From positions 1-27,114 of the forward strand of contig DASRJP010000354.1 in assembly GCA_035649415.1 (NCBI GenBank): 27,114 bases of DNA, given 5' to 3'. The notes under the pieces were generated by a model. That model was not told the DNA's origin, did not search any database, and saw only the letters and a list, made by a program, of their open reading frames with translations. This document shows, piece after piece, positions 8,000 through 15,869 of this stretch; within the stretch, counting starts at the first letter, position 1; each line of letters opens with the position of its first letter. This stretch comes from DATKDU01 sp035649415 (GTDB taxonomy: Bacteria; Planctomycetota; Planctomycetia; Pirellulales; Pirellulaceae). A program made the translations under genes and the position numbers.

Positions 8000-8854
8000 A
8001 TGTTCGTGGAAACCATCGCCATCGTCGGCGTCGGACTCCTCGGCGGCTCGATCGGCCTGGCCGTGCGCGAGCGGCATCTGGCCAGGCGCGTCGTCGGCAT
8101 TGGCCGCGATCTGGCCAAGCTGCGCGAGGCGGAGAATCGTGGCGCGGTCACGGAAGTGACCACCGATCTGGCGGCCGGCGTGCGCGACGCGAATCTCATC
8201 ATCATTTGCACGCCCGTCGAGACCGTCGTCGATTTCGTCCGCCAAATCGCGCCGGTGGTCGGCAAGGGGACGCTGATCACCGACGTCGGCAGCACCAAGG
8301 CCTCGATCGTTGACGGGGCCGATAAAGTGCTGGCCGATGGCAAGGGATTGTGGGCCGCGTTCGTCGGCAGTCATCCGCTCGCGGGGGGCGAGAAGAACGG
8401 CGTCTTGTTCGCGAAGGCTGATCTGCTCGAGGAGCGGACGGTCGTGGTTACGCCGTCCGCTGCGACGAATCCCGATGCGGCAGCCAAAGTCGAGCGCTTC
8501 TGGCAGGCACTGGGGGCCAGAACGGTGCGGGTCACGCCCGAGGAGCACGACGTGGCGATTGCCGCCACGAGTCATCTACCGCATCTGGTCGCGTCCGCCC
8601 TTGCGGCGGCCACACCGGTGAACGATCTGCCCTTGGCGGCTGCCGGCTGGAGCGACACCACGCGGATTGCTGCCGGGGACGCCGAACTGTGGCGGCAGAT
8701 CCTGCTGGACAATCGCGTCCATACCTTGAAGGCGCTGGAGCGTTTTGAGAAAGTGATGGCTGAACTCCGCGCGGCATTGGAAGCCAACGACTCAGCCGCT
8801 CTGCTCCGCCTGCTGACACAAGGAAAGCGGAACCGTGACTTTGTGGGAAATTGA
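8000..8854 (+). CDS. tyrA: Prephenate (or arogenate) dehydrogenase
   Basis: A 284-residue enzyme of the TyrA family, which oxidatively decarboxylates prephenate (or arogenate) on the tyrosine branch of aromatic amino-acid synthesis. The N-terminal Rossmann motif GVGLLGGSIG is at residues 10-19. The conserved catalytic-region motif SHPLAGGEKNG (His125) follows at 124-134. The C-terminal helical dimerisation domain has SHLPHLVASAL and the TTRIAAGD motif. No chorismate mutase or ACT domain is present, so it is the monofunctional form. There is no clear Shine-Dalgarno; a TAGAAT at 7988-7993 ends 6 bases before the ATG, so the message may be leaderless. The end overlaps the purL start by 20 bp, which implies co-transcription. 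Confidence 0.93.
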   Translation: MFVETIAIVGVGLLGGSIGLAVRERHLARRVVGIGRDLAKLREAENRGAVTEVTTDLAAGVRDANLIIICTPVETVVDFVRQIAPVVGKGTLITDVGSTKASIVDGADKVLADGKGLWAAFVGSHPLAGGEKNGVLFAKADLLEERTVVVTPSAATNPDAAAKVERFWQALGARTVRVTPEEHDVAIAATSHLPHLVASALAAATPVNDLPLAAAGWSDTTRIAAGDAELWRQILLDNRVHTLKALERFEKVMAELRAALEANDSAALLRLLTQGKRNRDFVGN

Positions 8855-11800
8855 CCTGCACCCCGCCGCGGGGGAGCCCGACCTGATCGGCGGGCCGATT
8901 GCCGCGGAAGTGGCCGACACGGGAATTGGAAAGATTGCAGTTCACGGCGCGCGGGGATTTCTGATCCAGGGGGAACTCTCCGAGAAGCAAGTTCATACGC
9001 TGGCCTGCGAACTATTGGCCGATCTGGTGGTCGAGCGGCCCGTGGTGGGACGAGTTGGCGACAAGCGGCTGCTGTATCCCGGCGGGGGCGAAGCTGTAGT
9101 AGGCACACTCCGTGTGCCATCCGGCGACGACGGCACACGGAGTGTGCCTACTACGGTAAAGCAGCTCATTCACGTGCTACCCAAGCCGGGTGTGACCGAT
9201 CCCGTGGCGGAGAGCACGCTGAAGGCAATTGCCGACTTTGGTTTCCAGGCCGATGCCGTCTGCACGCTGCGGAAGTACTGGATCGACCCGCTGCCGCCGG
9301 TAAAGCTCGAATTCCTGGTCAAGAAGCTGCTCGCCAATGACTCGATCGAGCGGGTAATTCTCGGCCCGCTGACGCTGACGCACATCGACCTTGGCGCGCC
9401 GTATCAGTTCCAGCCGCTGATTCTGCCACTCCGCGACTTGACCGAGGACGAACTGCTGGCCCTCAGCAAGGCCCGCACGCTGAGCCTGACGCTCGTCGAG
9501 ATGCAGACCATCCAGCAGCACTACCGCTCGATCGGCCGCGAGCCGACCGATGTCGAACTCGAGACGATCGCCCAGACCTGGAGCGAGCACTGTAGCCACA
9601 AGACGCTCGCCGGCCAGGTCGAATATCAGGACGAAACGGGCACGCGGCATTTCGGCAACTTGCTCAAAGAGACGATCTTTGCCGCCACGCAGAAGATTCG
9701 CCGCGACCTGGGCGAGCTGGACTGGTGCGTCAGCGTCTTCAAGGACAACGCCGGGATCGTGAAGTTTGACGACAAATTTCACGTCGCGTTCAAGGTCGAG
9801 ACGCACAACCGGCCCAGCGCCCTGGAACCGTACGGCGGGGCGAATACCGGCGTCGGCGGCGTGATTCGCGATACGCTCGGTACCGGCCTGGGGGCCAAGC
9901 CGGTTTGCAACACGGACGTCTTCTGCTTTGCTCCGCCTGATATGCTCTCGAGCGAGTTGCCGCCCGGAGTGCTCCATCCGCGGCGCGTGTTTCGCGGCGT
10001 GGTCGCCGGCGTGCGGGACTACGGCAATCGGATGGGCATACCCACGGTCAACGGGGCGATTTATTTCGACGAACGATACGTCGGCAATCCGCTGGTGTTT
10101 TGCGGCAACGTGGGCTTGATCCCAGCGGACAAAGCGTTCAAGGAGCCGAAGGCCAATGACGTGATCGTCGCCGTCGGCGGACGAACCGGCCGCGACGGCA
10201 TTCACGGGGCGACGTTCAGCTCCGCGGAGTTGACCAGCGCCAGCGAAAAAGAAAGCGGCGGGGCAGTGCAGATCGGCAACGCGATCACCGAGAAGATGGT
10301 GCTGGACGTGCTGCTGAAAGCCCGTGACGAGGGGCTGTATACCGCGGTGACCGACTGCGGTGCGGGCGGGTTTTCCAGTGCTGTCGGCGAGATGGGGGCG
10401 GAGATCGGGGCGGAAGTTTGGCTGGAAAAAGCGCCGCTGAAGTACGAGGGGCTGACGTACACAGAAATCTGGATCAGCGAGGCGCAAGAGCGGATGGTCC
10501 TGGCCGTGCCGGAAGACAAGTGGCCGCGGCTGGCGGAATTGTGCCAAAGCGAGAACGTCGAGGCGACGGTGATCGGCCTCTATGTGCCGACGGGACACCT
10601 CACGCTGAAGTACCGCGGCACGGTCGTGGCCGATTTGCAGATGCACTTTTTGCACGAAGGGCGGCCGAAAGTGCGCCGTCAAGCGAAGTATAAGCCGCGA
10701 CCAACGGAGCCGCTCACTAAAAATCCCAAATCGCAAATCCCCAATCCCAAATCACGCCTGGCCGAGATCACCGACTGCAATCAGACACTCCTCCAACTGC
10801 TGGCATCGCCGAATATCGCCAGCAAAGAGTGGGTCATCCGCCAATACGATCACGAAGTGCAGGGGGGGTCGGTGATCAAGCCGCTGGTCGGCGTCGCCAA
10901 CGATGGTCCAAGCGACGCGGCGGTGCTGCGGCCGGTGCTTGCCAGCCGCCGCGGCATCGTGATCGCTTGCGGCATGAGCCCGCGATTTGGCGACTACGAT
11001 ACCTACCACATGGCAGCGTCGAGCATTGACGAAGCGGTCCGCAACTGCGTCGCTGTCGGCGCCGATCCATCGCGGATCGCCATCCTCGACAACTTCTGCT
11101 GGGGCTACACCGACCGGCCGGAGACGCTTGGCTCGCTGGTCCGTGCCTCGCTGGCGTGCTACGACGCGGCGGTCGCCCTCGGCACGCCGTTCATCAGCGG
11201 TAAGGACAGCCTAAATAATGAGTACAGCTTTGAGGGTGGCGGCCTGCGGAAGACGATCCAGATTCCGCCGTCACTGCTCATCAGCGCCATCGGCCAGGTG
11301 GCCGACGTCAGCCGCTGCGTAACGATGGATTTTAAGACGCCTGGGAACCTGATCTTTCTCGTCGGCCTGACGTGCGATGAGCTCGGCGGTTCGCACCTGG
11401 CGCTCGTCGAAGGAATGACTGGCGGCCAGGTGCCGACGGTTGATTTCGCCAGTGCGAAGACGACGTTTGCCGCGCTGCACGCGGCAATGCAGCAGGGGCT
11501 GGTGCGGGCCTGCCACGACCTTTGCGAAGGGGGGCTGGCGGTCGCGCTGGCCGAGATGGCGTTTGCCGGCAACTGCGGTGCGAAGGTCCGCCTGTCCGAA
11601 GTGGTCAGCGACGTCGCGCCGCAGCAGCGCACCGAGGGCTTCGACATCGTGCTCCTGTTCAGCGAATCCAATACTCGCTTCCTGGTGGAAGTGCCGCCGG
11701 CCAGGCGGGCCACCTTCGAATCAGCGCTGGCAGGAGCGCCGCTGGCGCACATTGGCGAAGTAACCGACACGGGCCGCGTGCAAATCGCTCCGACGCCGGG

Positions 11801-11882
11801 CGGCGGGAATGACGAACAGTGGCTGATTGATTTGCCGATTGGCGAACTCAAGGCCGCTTGGCAGAGGACGCTTGGATGGTAA
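8835..11882 (+). CDS. purL: Phosphoribosylformylglycinamidine synthase, PurS-like/PurL fusion
   Basis: This is the synthetase subunit for purine step 4, which makes FGAM from FGAR, glutamine and ATP. At 1015 residues it is longer than the usual small PurL (about 740) and shorter than the single-chain enzyme (about 1,300). The extra part is N-terminal. Residues 1-85 and 108-185 look like two PurS-like modules, the second with LPKPGVTDPVAESTLKAI. The catalytic body has TWSEHCSHKT, VETHNRPSALEPYGGANTG and ISGKDSLNNE. No PurS gene is visible and glutaminase PurQ is separate just downstream. The GTG start follows AAGGA at 8820-8824. Residues 88-107 and 629-640 are encoded by dispersed DNA repeats inserted in frame. 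They fall at what look like interdomain linkers: between the two PurS-like modules, and between the two halves of PurL. Confidence 0.93.
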   Translation: MTLWEIDLHPAAGEPDLIGGPIAAEVADTGIGKIAVHGARGFLIQGELSEKQVHTLACELLADLVVERPVVGRVGDKRLLYPGGGEAVVGTLRVPSGDDGTRSVPTTVKQLIHVLPKPGVTDPVAESTLKAIADFGFQADAVCTLRKYWIDPLPPVKLEFLVKKLLANDSIERVILGPLTLTHIDLGAPYQFQPLILPLRDLTEDELLALSKARTLSLTLVEMQTIQQHYRSIGREPTDVELETIAQTWSEHCSHKTLAGQVEYQDETGTRHFGNLLKETIFAATQKIRRDLGELDWCVSVFKDNAGIVKFDDKFHVAFKVETHNRPSALEPYGGANTGVGGVIRDTLGTGLGAKPVCNTDVFCFAPPDMLSSELPPGVLHPRRVFRGVVAGVRDYGNRMGIPTVNGAIYFDERYVGNPLVFCGNVGLIPADKAFKEPKANDVIVAVGGRTGRDGIHGATFSSAELTSASEKESGGAVQIGNAITEKMVLDVLLKARDEGLYTAVTDCGAGGFSSAVGEMGAEIGAEVWLEKAPLKYEGLTYTEIWISEAQERMVLAVPEDKWPRLAELCQSENVEATVIGLYVPTGHLTLKYRGTVVADLQMHFLHEGRPKVRRQAKYKPRPTEPLTKNPKSQIPNPKSRLAEITDCNQTLLQLLASPNIASKEWVIRQYDHEVQGGSVIKPLVGVANDGPSDAAVLRPVLASRRGIVIACGMSPRFGDYDTYHMAASSIDEAVRNCVAVGADPSRIAILDNFCWGYTDRPETLGSLVRASLACYDAAVALGTPFISGKDSLNNEYSFEGGGLRKTIQIPPSLLISAIGQVADVSRCVTMDFKTPGNLIFLVGLTCDELGGSHLALVEGMTGGQVPTVDFASAKTTFAALHAAMQQGLVRACHDLCEGGLAVALAEMAFAGNCGAKVRLSEVVSDVAPQQRTEGFDIVLLFSESNTRFLVEVPPARRATFESALAGAPLAHIGEVTDTGRVQIAPTPGGGNDEQWLIDLPIGELKAAWQRTLGW
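9096..9154. repeat. 59-bp REP/MITE-like inverted repeat inside purL
   Basis: A perfect 23-nt arm (9096-9118) is repeated in reverse complement at 9132-9154 around a 13-nt centre. Each arm also folds on itself: GGCACAC-TCC-GTGTGCC in the left arm, so the unit is two small palindromes facing each other. It is translated in frame as purL residues 88-107. A one-arm relative is at 26240-26262. Confidence 0.9.
10719..10753 (+). repeat. AAATCCC-type simple repeat inside purL
   Basis: Degenerate 7-10 nt units (AAATCCC, AAATCGC, AAATCCCC, AATCCC, AAATCAC) are translated as KNPKSQIPNPKS (residues 629-640), a hydrophilic linker. The same unit fills the purL-purQ spacer. Confidence 0.85.
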
Positions 11883-11884
11883 AC

Positions 11885-11919
11885 GAAATCCCAAATCCGA
11901 AATCCCAAATCCCAAATCG
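11885..11919 (+). repeat. AAATCCC-type simple repeat between purL and purQ
   Basis: Four to five units of GAAATCCC/AAATCCC occupy nearly the whole 37-nt gap from the purL stop to the purQ ATG. As a result purQ has no Shine-Dalgarno of its own; translation may rely on coupling or on an unstructured A-rich leader. Confidence 0.85.
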
Positions 11920-12735
11920 ATGACCGCTCGCGTCCTCATCCTCCGCGCCCCCGGCACCAACTGCGACCAGGAAGCCGCGTTCGCGTTCCAGCGTGCCGGC
12001 GGCAAGGCGGAGATCGTACATCTCAACCGGGCGCTGGAAGACGGTAAGCTGCTGGCGAAGTATCAGATCCTCTGCCTCCCCGGCGGCTTCAGCTACGGCG
12101 ACGACATCTCCGCGGGACGCATCTTCGGCAATCAAATCCGCCACCATCTCTATGAGGCTCTCCACGAGTTCAAAGCGGCCGGTAAGCTGATCCTCGGCAT
12201 TTGCAACGGCTTTCAGATCCTGATCAAGTCCGGCGTGCTGCTCCCCGACAAGGCCGACGAGCCGATCGCCACCCTGACGCTCAACGCCAGCGGAAAATTC
12301 GAAGACCGCTGGGTGCAGCTTCGCGTCGCCAGCCCCAAGTGCGTTTTTTTGAGTGGCATCGAGTCGCTCTACGTGCCGGTTGCCCACGCCGAGGGGCGAT
12401 TTCTGGCCCGCGATGCCGAGACGCTGCACAGCCTGGAAAAGAACGGCCAGCTTGTCCTCAAATATGCCGAGCCGATCGACCCGGAGGGGCGCTATGAACC
12501 GTTGCGGCTGGTTAGGCACCGCGACGTGACGGCCAAGGTGCCGTATCCGTACAATCCCAACGGCGCGCAGCTCGACGTCGCCGGCCTGTGCGACGACACG
12601 GGGCGCGTCCTGGGCTTGATGCCGCACCCCGAGCGGCATATCGACCCCACGAACCATCCCCGCTGGACGCGGCTGGAAGCGGAGCGCGGCGAGGGGCTGG
12701 CGGTGTTTGAGAATGCGGTGCGGTGTTTTGCGTGA
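11920..12735 (+). CDS. purQ: Phosphoribosylformylglycinamidine synthase, glutaminase subunit
   Basis: A 271-residue class I glutamine amidotransferase that supplies ammonia to PurL. The nucleophile is Cys95 in GICNGFQ, and His236/Glu238 in PHPERH complete the triad. The family motif LPGGFSYGDDISAGRIFG is at residues 53-70. The frame stays open upstream to 11827, but that part overlaps purL and the AAATCCC repeat, so I take the ATG at 11920, which begins MTARVLILRAPGTNCDQE as expected for PurQ. Its length is somewhat above the usual 220-230; the extra residues are in the second half. Confidence 0.95.
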   Translation: MTARVLILRAPGTNCDQEAAFAFQRAGGKAEIVHLNRALEDGKLLAKYQILCLPGGFSYGDDISAGRIFGNQIRHHLYEALHEFKAAGKLILGICNGFQILIKSGVLLPDKADEPIATLTLNASGKFEDRWVQLRVASPKCVFLSGIESLYVPVAHAEGRFLARDAETLHSLEKNGQLVLKYAEPIDPEGRYEPLRLVRHRDVTAKVPYPYNPNGAQLDVAGLCDDTGRVLGLMPHPERHIDPTNHPRWTRLEAERGEGLAVFENAVRCFA

Positions 12736-12753
12736 TTAGCGCGGGCACTGACT

Positions 12754-13266
12754 ATGCGTCTCTACTCCATTCAGACTGACGAGGCGTCTGTCTTCTGGGC
12801 GGGAATGGCGTCGCACCGCAGGCAAGTCTTGATGGGCCTGTTTTGTCCGAACCTGTTGGCCATATTCTTCGACCTGGATGGGAACCTGATCTCGATTGAA
12901 GAAGCCCATCTCGAATTCCTTCAACCAAGCGGGGTCTTTGTCGGTGGTGAACCGATCGAAGGTCTGGTTCGTCGCTATAACATCTACGACGAGCGAATCC
13001 CTGAACGAATACACGCTTGGCAGCAGCAGATGGAATTCGAACCGGCAGTTATTCGCGTTAGAAAATTCTGGGTTCAGTCGAAGAGTATCGGTATCCAAGA
13101 TCACCCTAAGCAATTCGCGGGCGCATTTTCGGACCCAGAACTATCCCAAGAGGAACGCGACGAACAACGCGAGTGGATGCGTCAGTGGGACGCGGATGGC
13201 CGGTACGTGTTGCAATGGGGAAACGATTACTGGCTTGACGCGGCTGGGAGGGTTACATCGTCCTAA
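12754..13266 (+). CDS. Small conserved-looking protein of unknown function
   Basis: A 170-residue protein that I cannot assign to a family. It has a hydrophobic core segment, RRQVLMGLFCPNLLAIFFDLDGN (residues about 22-44), which looks like beta strands of a soluble domain rather than a membrane helix. It ends in an acidic, Trp-rich C-terminal half. No signal peptide is present. It starts 18 bp after purQ, with no clear ribosome site. Base composition is visibly lower in G+C than purL/purQ, which suggests a later arrival. A second small gene follows within 16 bp and may be a partner. A toxin/immunity or regulatory pair is possible, but nothing in the sequence proves it. An opposing frame at 12736-13113 was judged a shadow. 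Confidence 0.65.
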   Translation: MRLYSIQTDEASVFWAGMASHRRQVLMGLFCPNLLAIFFDLDGNLISIEEAHLEFLQPSGVFVGGEPIEGLVRRYNIYDERIPERIHAWQQQMEFEPAVIRVRKFWVQSKSIGIQDHPKQFAGAFSDPELSQEERDEQREWMRQWDADGRYVLQWGNDYWLDAAGRVTSS

Positions 13267-13281
13267 ATAGAAGTGTCGCAA

Positions 13282-13476
13282 ATGATAAATGACCCCATCG
13301 TGGCCGAGGTCCATAGAATCCGCGAGGCCCACGCGGCTCAGTTCCAGTACGATCTGGACGCCATATTCCGCGACATCAAGGCGAAAGAGCAGGCGAGTGG
13401 CAAGACTTATGTCCAGTTTCCGCCGCGACGGATCAAGCCGCCAGTGCCGCAAACCTCTAAAGGACGATCTCAGTAG
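13282..13476 (+). CDS. Small protein of unknown function (possible antitoxin-like partner)
   Basis: A 64-residue charged protein beginning MINDPIVAEVHRIREAH, with the core FQYDLDAIFRDIKAKEQASGKTYVQFPPRR. Short proteins with this DPIVxEVxxxRExHAxxFxYDLxAI pattern are frequent in planctomycete and cyanobacterial genomes, with no function known to me. Predicted structure is mostly helical with a basic, proline-rich tail. The ATG at 13282 follows AGAAG at 13269-13273; a GTG at 13273 in frame would add three residues. It may be co-transcribed with the gene before it. Confidence 0.65.
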   Translation: MINDPIVAEVHRIREAHAAQFQYDLDAIFRDIKAKEQASGKTYVQFPPRRIKPPVPQTSKGRSQ

Positions 13477-13613
13477 TCGCAACGCGGCGCACTCGTCTCG
13501 GCGGACTCGCTCTCCGGCGACCGTTGCAACCCCACGGCGGATGGCGGATACTCATAAGCGCCCGCCGGGTCTGCGCCTGCTGACCCCTCCGTGTTCCCTG
13601 CCGAAACCTGCCG
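13477..13613. other. Intergenic gap without recognisable features
   Basis: About 137 bp between the small-gene pair and the DUF1549-type gene. I see no hairpin with a T-run, no clear -35/-10 pair and no Shine-Dalgarno before the next ATG. Confidence 0.5.
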
Positions 13614-15857
13614 ATGTCACGCTGCGGCCGATTGCCGACTCCGCCCTGGCTGAATTTCGCCGCGGCAATTGGCATTCTCAGCTTGGCATTGCCGGAAACG
13701 CGCGCCGAAGATCGCGTCACCTTCGACCGCGAAGTGATGGCGGTTCTGTCCAAGGCCGGATGCAACCTGGGCGCGTGCCACGGCAATGCCAACGGCAAGG
13801 GAGGCTTCAAGCTCTCCCTCCGCGGCGAAGATCCGAGTTGGGATCACGCGGCACTCACGCGCGACGCGGCCCAGCGGCGCGTCAACCGATTCGAACCAGA
13901 GGCCAGCCTGATCCTGGCTAAGCCCAGCGGCAAGCTCGCGCATGAGGGGGGCGTGCGGTTCAAGCACGACTCACCTGAGTACGGCATCTTGCGAAACTGG
14001 ATTGCTGACGGGGCGAAAGGCCCCAATTCCTCACTGCCGCGGCTTGCCGGCATCGAAGTGACGCCAGCGGAGGCGATTCTCGTCGATCCACAAGGGCGCG
14101 TGCAGCTACAGGTGACGGCGCGCTTCGCGGATGGGGCCAGCCGCGACGTGACGAAGCTCGCCGTGTATGAGCTGACCAATACTGTGGCCAGCGCGAGTCA
14201 CGATGGACTTGCGACGCGCGAGCAGCTTGGCCAGACGACGATCATCGTCCGCTACCTCACGGCACAGCAGCCGGTGCGGCTCGCGTTCCTGCCGGCCCGG
14301 CCGGATTTCGTGTGGCAAGCGCCGCCGCCGGCCAACTACATCGACGAACACATCTTCGAACGGCTCAAGGAGCTGAAGATCAATCCGTCGCCAGTCTGCG
14401 ATGATGCCACGTTCGTCCGCCGGGCGTATCTCGACGCCCTCGGCATTCTGCCAACTGCCGACGAGGCGCGGGTCTTCGTCGCCGATCCGTCGGCCGACAA
14501 GCGAGCGCGGCTGATCGACGTGCTCTTGAACCGGCCGGAATTTGCCGAGCACTGGGCGCTCAAATTTTCCGACGTGTTGCGGAACGAAGAAAAGGTCCTC
14601 GACCCGACGGGCGTCGATAAGTTTTACGAGTGGATTCGAGATTGGATTGCCGCGGGGCGGCCGCTGGATCACTTTGCGCGGGCGCTGGTGACCGGCAAGG
14701 GGAGCACGTACGAAAACCCGGCGGCCAATTTTTACCGGGCCAATCGCGACCCGCTGACGCGCGGCGAGACGGCGGCGCGATTGTTCCTGGGCGTGCGGCT
14801 CCAGTGTGCCCGCTGCCACAATCACCCCTATGACCGCTGGACGCAGGACGACTACTATTCCTGGGCCGCCGTTTTCGGGCGGATCGACTACGACGTCCTG
14901 GCGAATAATCGATCGGACAAGCTGGACAAGAACGAGTTCAATGGCGAGCAGATCGTCGAAATGCTGTCCGAAGGGGAGGTCACCAACGCCCGCACGAACG
15001 CGGATGCGCCGCCCAAATTCCTCGGCGGCGACACGCCAACTCTGACCGCCAAGGACGACCGCCTCGCGCCTCTGGCCGAGTGGCTGGTCTCGCCGGCCAA
15101 CCGCCAGTTCGCCCGCGCACAGGCGAATTTCGTCTTCTATCATCTGCTCGGACGCGGGCTGGTGGAGCCGATCGACGACTTTCGTTTGACGAACCCGGCG
15201 TCGCTTCCCTTGCTGCTGGAAGCACTGGCCGACGACTTGGCAACCAGCCGCTTCGACCTGGGGCATCTGGTGCGCACGATCATGAACAGCCGCACGTACC
15301 AGCTTGCGGCAGTCCCCAATGACACGAACTCTAGCGACGAGACAAACTTCTCGCGGGCCATCGTGCGGCGGCTGCCGGCGGAGATGCTCTTGGACGCCCA
15401 GTGCCAGGTGCTGGGAGTGCCCGCCAAATTTGCCGGCTATCCCGACGGGACGCGGGCCGGCCAGCTTCATGGCGTGCAGCGCGGAGAGCGGCGCAGCGGC
15501 GGCAGCGACGGCGACCGGTTTCTGAAAACATTCGGCAAGCCGATGCGCTTACTAGCCTGCGAATGCGAACGGTCGAGCCAGACGACGCTCAAGCAGGCCT
15601 TTGCACTAATCGGCGATGAAGGGCTGCAAGAGCTGCTTACTAGCGCTGACAACCGGTTGGGGAAGCTGGCCGCGGCAGAGATGAGTGACGCCGATCGTGT
15701 CTGCCAGCTTTATTGGGCGGCGCTCAGCCGGCGGCCGACCGACGAAGAACAAAGAGCGGGCCAAGAACTGCTCGCGTCGACCGCCGACAAGCTGGCGACG
15801 CTTCAGGACCTGGCCTGGGCACTGCTCAACGCGAAGGAATTTTTGTTTAGACACTAG
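13614..15857 (+). CDS. Secreted DUF1549/DUF1553 protein with Big-like domain (planctomycete family)
   Basis: A 747-residue exported protein. Residues 1-31 form a signal peptide ending near ETRA. Residues 36-145 carry the N-terminal domain usually annotated as a planctomycete cytochrome-like module, here with GCNLGACHG (Cys50, Cys55, His56): CX4CH instead of CXXCH. Residues about 145-225 look like a bacterial Ig-like (Big_2) domain. DUF1549 follows at about 240-450, including LQCARCHNHPYDRWTQDDYY (Cys398, Cys401, His402, a true CXXCH). DUF1553 covers the C-terminal third with NFVFYHLLGRGLVEPIDD and TYQL motifs. Function is not established; these families are greatly expanded in Planctomycetes and are often next to DUF1501 genes, as here. 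The start has no Shine-Dalgarno. Confidence 0.9.
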   Translation: MSRCGRLPTPPWLNFAAAIGILSLALPETRAEDRVTFDREVMAVLSKAGCNLGACHGNANGKGGFKLSLRGEDPSWDHAALTRDAAQRRVNRFEPEASLILAKPSGKLAHEGGVRFKHDSPEYGILRNWIADGAKGPNSSLPRLAGIEVTPAEAILVDPQGRVQLQVTARFADGASRDVTKLAVYELTNTVASASHDGLATREQLGQTTIIVRYLTAQQPVRLAFLPARPDFVWQAPPPANYIDEHIFERLKELKINPSPVCDDATFVRRAYLDALGILPTADEARVFVADPSADKRARLIDVLLNRPEFAEHWALKFSDVLRNEEKVLDPTGVDKFYEWIRDWIAAGRPLDHFARALVTGKGSTYENPAANFYRANRDPLTRGETAARLFLGVRLQCARCHNHPYDRWTQDDYYSWAAVFGRIDYDVLANNRSDKLDKNEFNGEQIVEMLSEGEVTNARTNADAPPKFLGGDTPTLTAKDDRLAPLAEWLVSPANRQFARAQANFVFYHLLGRGLVEPIDDFRLTNPASLPLLLEALADDLATSRFDLGHLVRTIMNSRTYQLAAVPNDTNSSDETNFSRAIVRRLPAEMLLDAQCQVLGVPAKFAGYPDGTRAGQLHGVQRGERRSGGSDGDRFLKTFGKPMRLLACECERSSQTTLKQAFALIGDEGLQELLTSADNRLGKLAAAEMSDADRVCQLYWAALSRRPTDEEQRAGQELLASTADKLATLQDLAWALLNAKEFLFRH

Positions 15858-15869
15858 TGCTGTCCCTGG

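Noticed and set aside
9177..10736. A 519-codon minus-strand frame opposite purL
   Set aside because: Arg/His/Gln-rich sequence without domains; PurL motifs are on the plus strand.
12736..13113. A 125-codon minus-strand frame overlapping the small gene at 12754
   Set aside because: The plus-strand reading gives a more protein-like sequence, is in line with the operon direction and is followed closely by another plus-strand gene.
14106..15470. A 454-codon minus-strand frame opposite the DUF1549-type gene
   Set aside because: Shadow frame; the plus-strand protein has DUF1549/DUF1553 motifs throughout.
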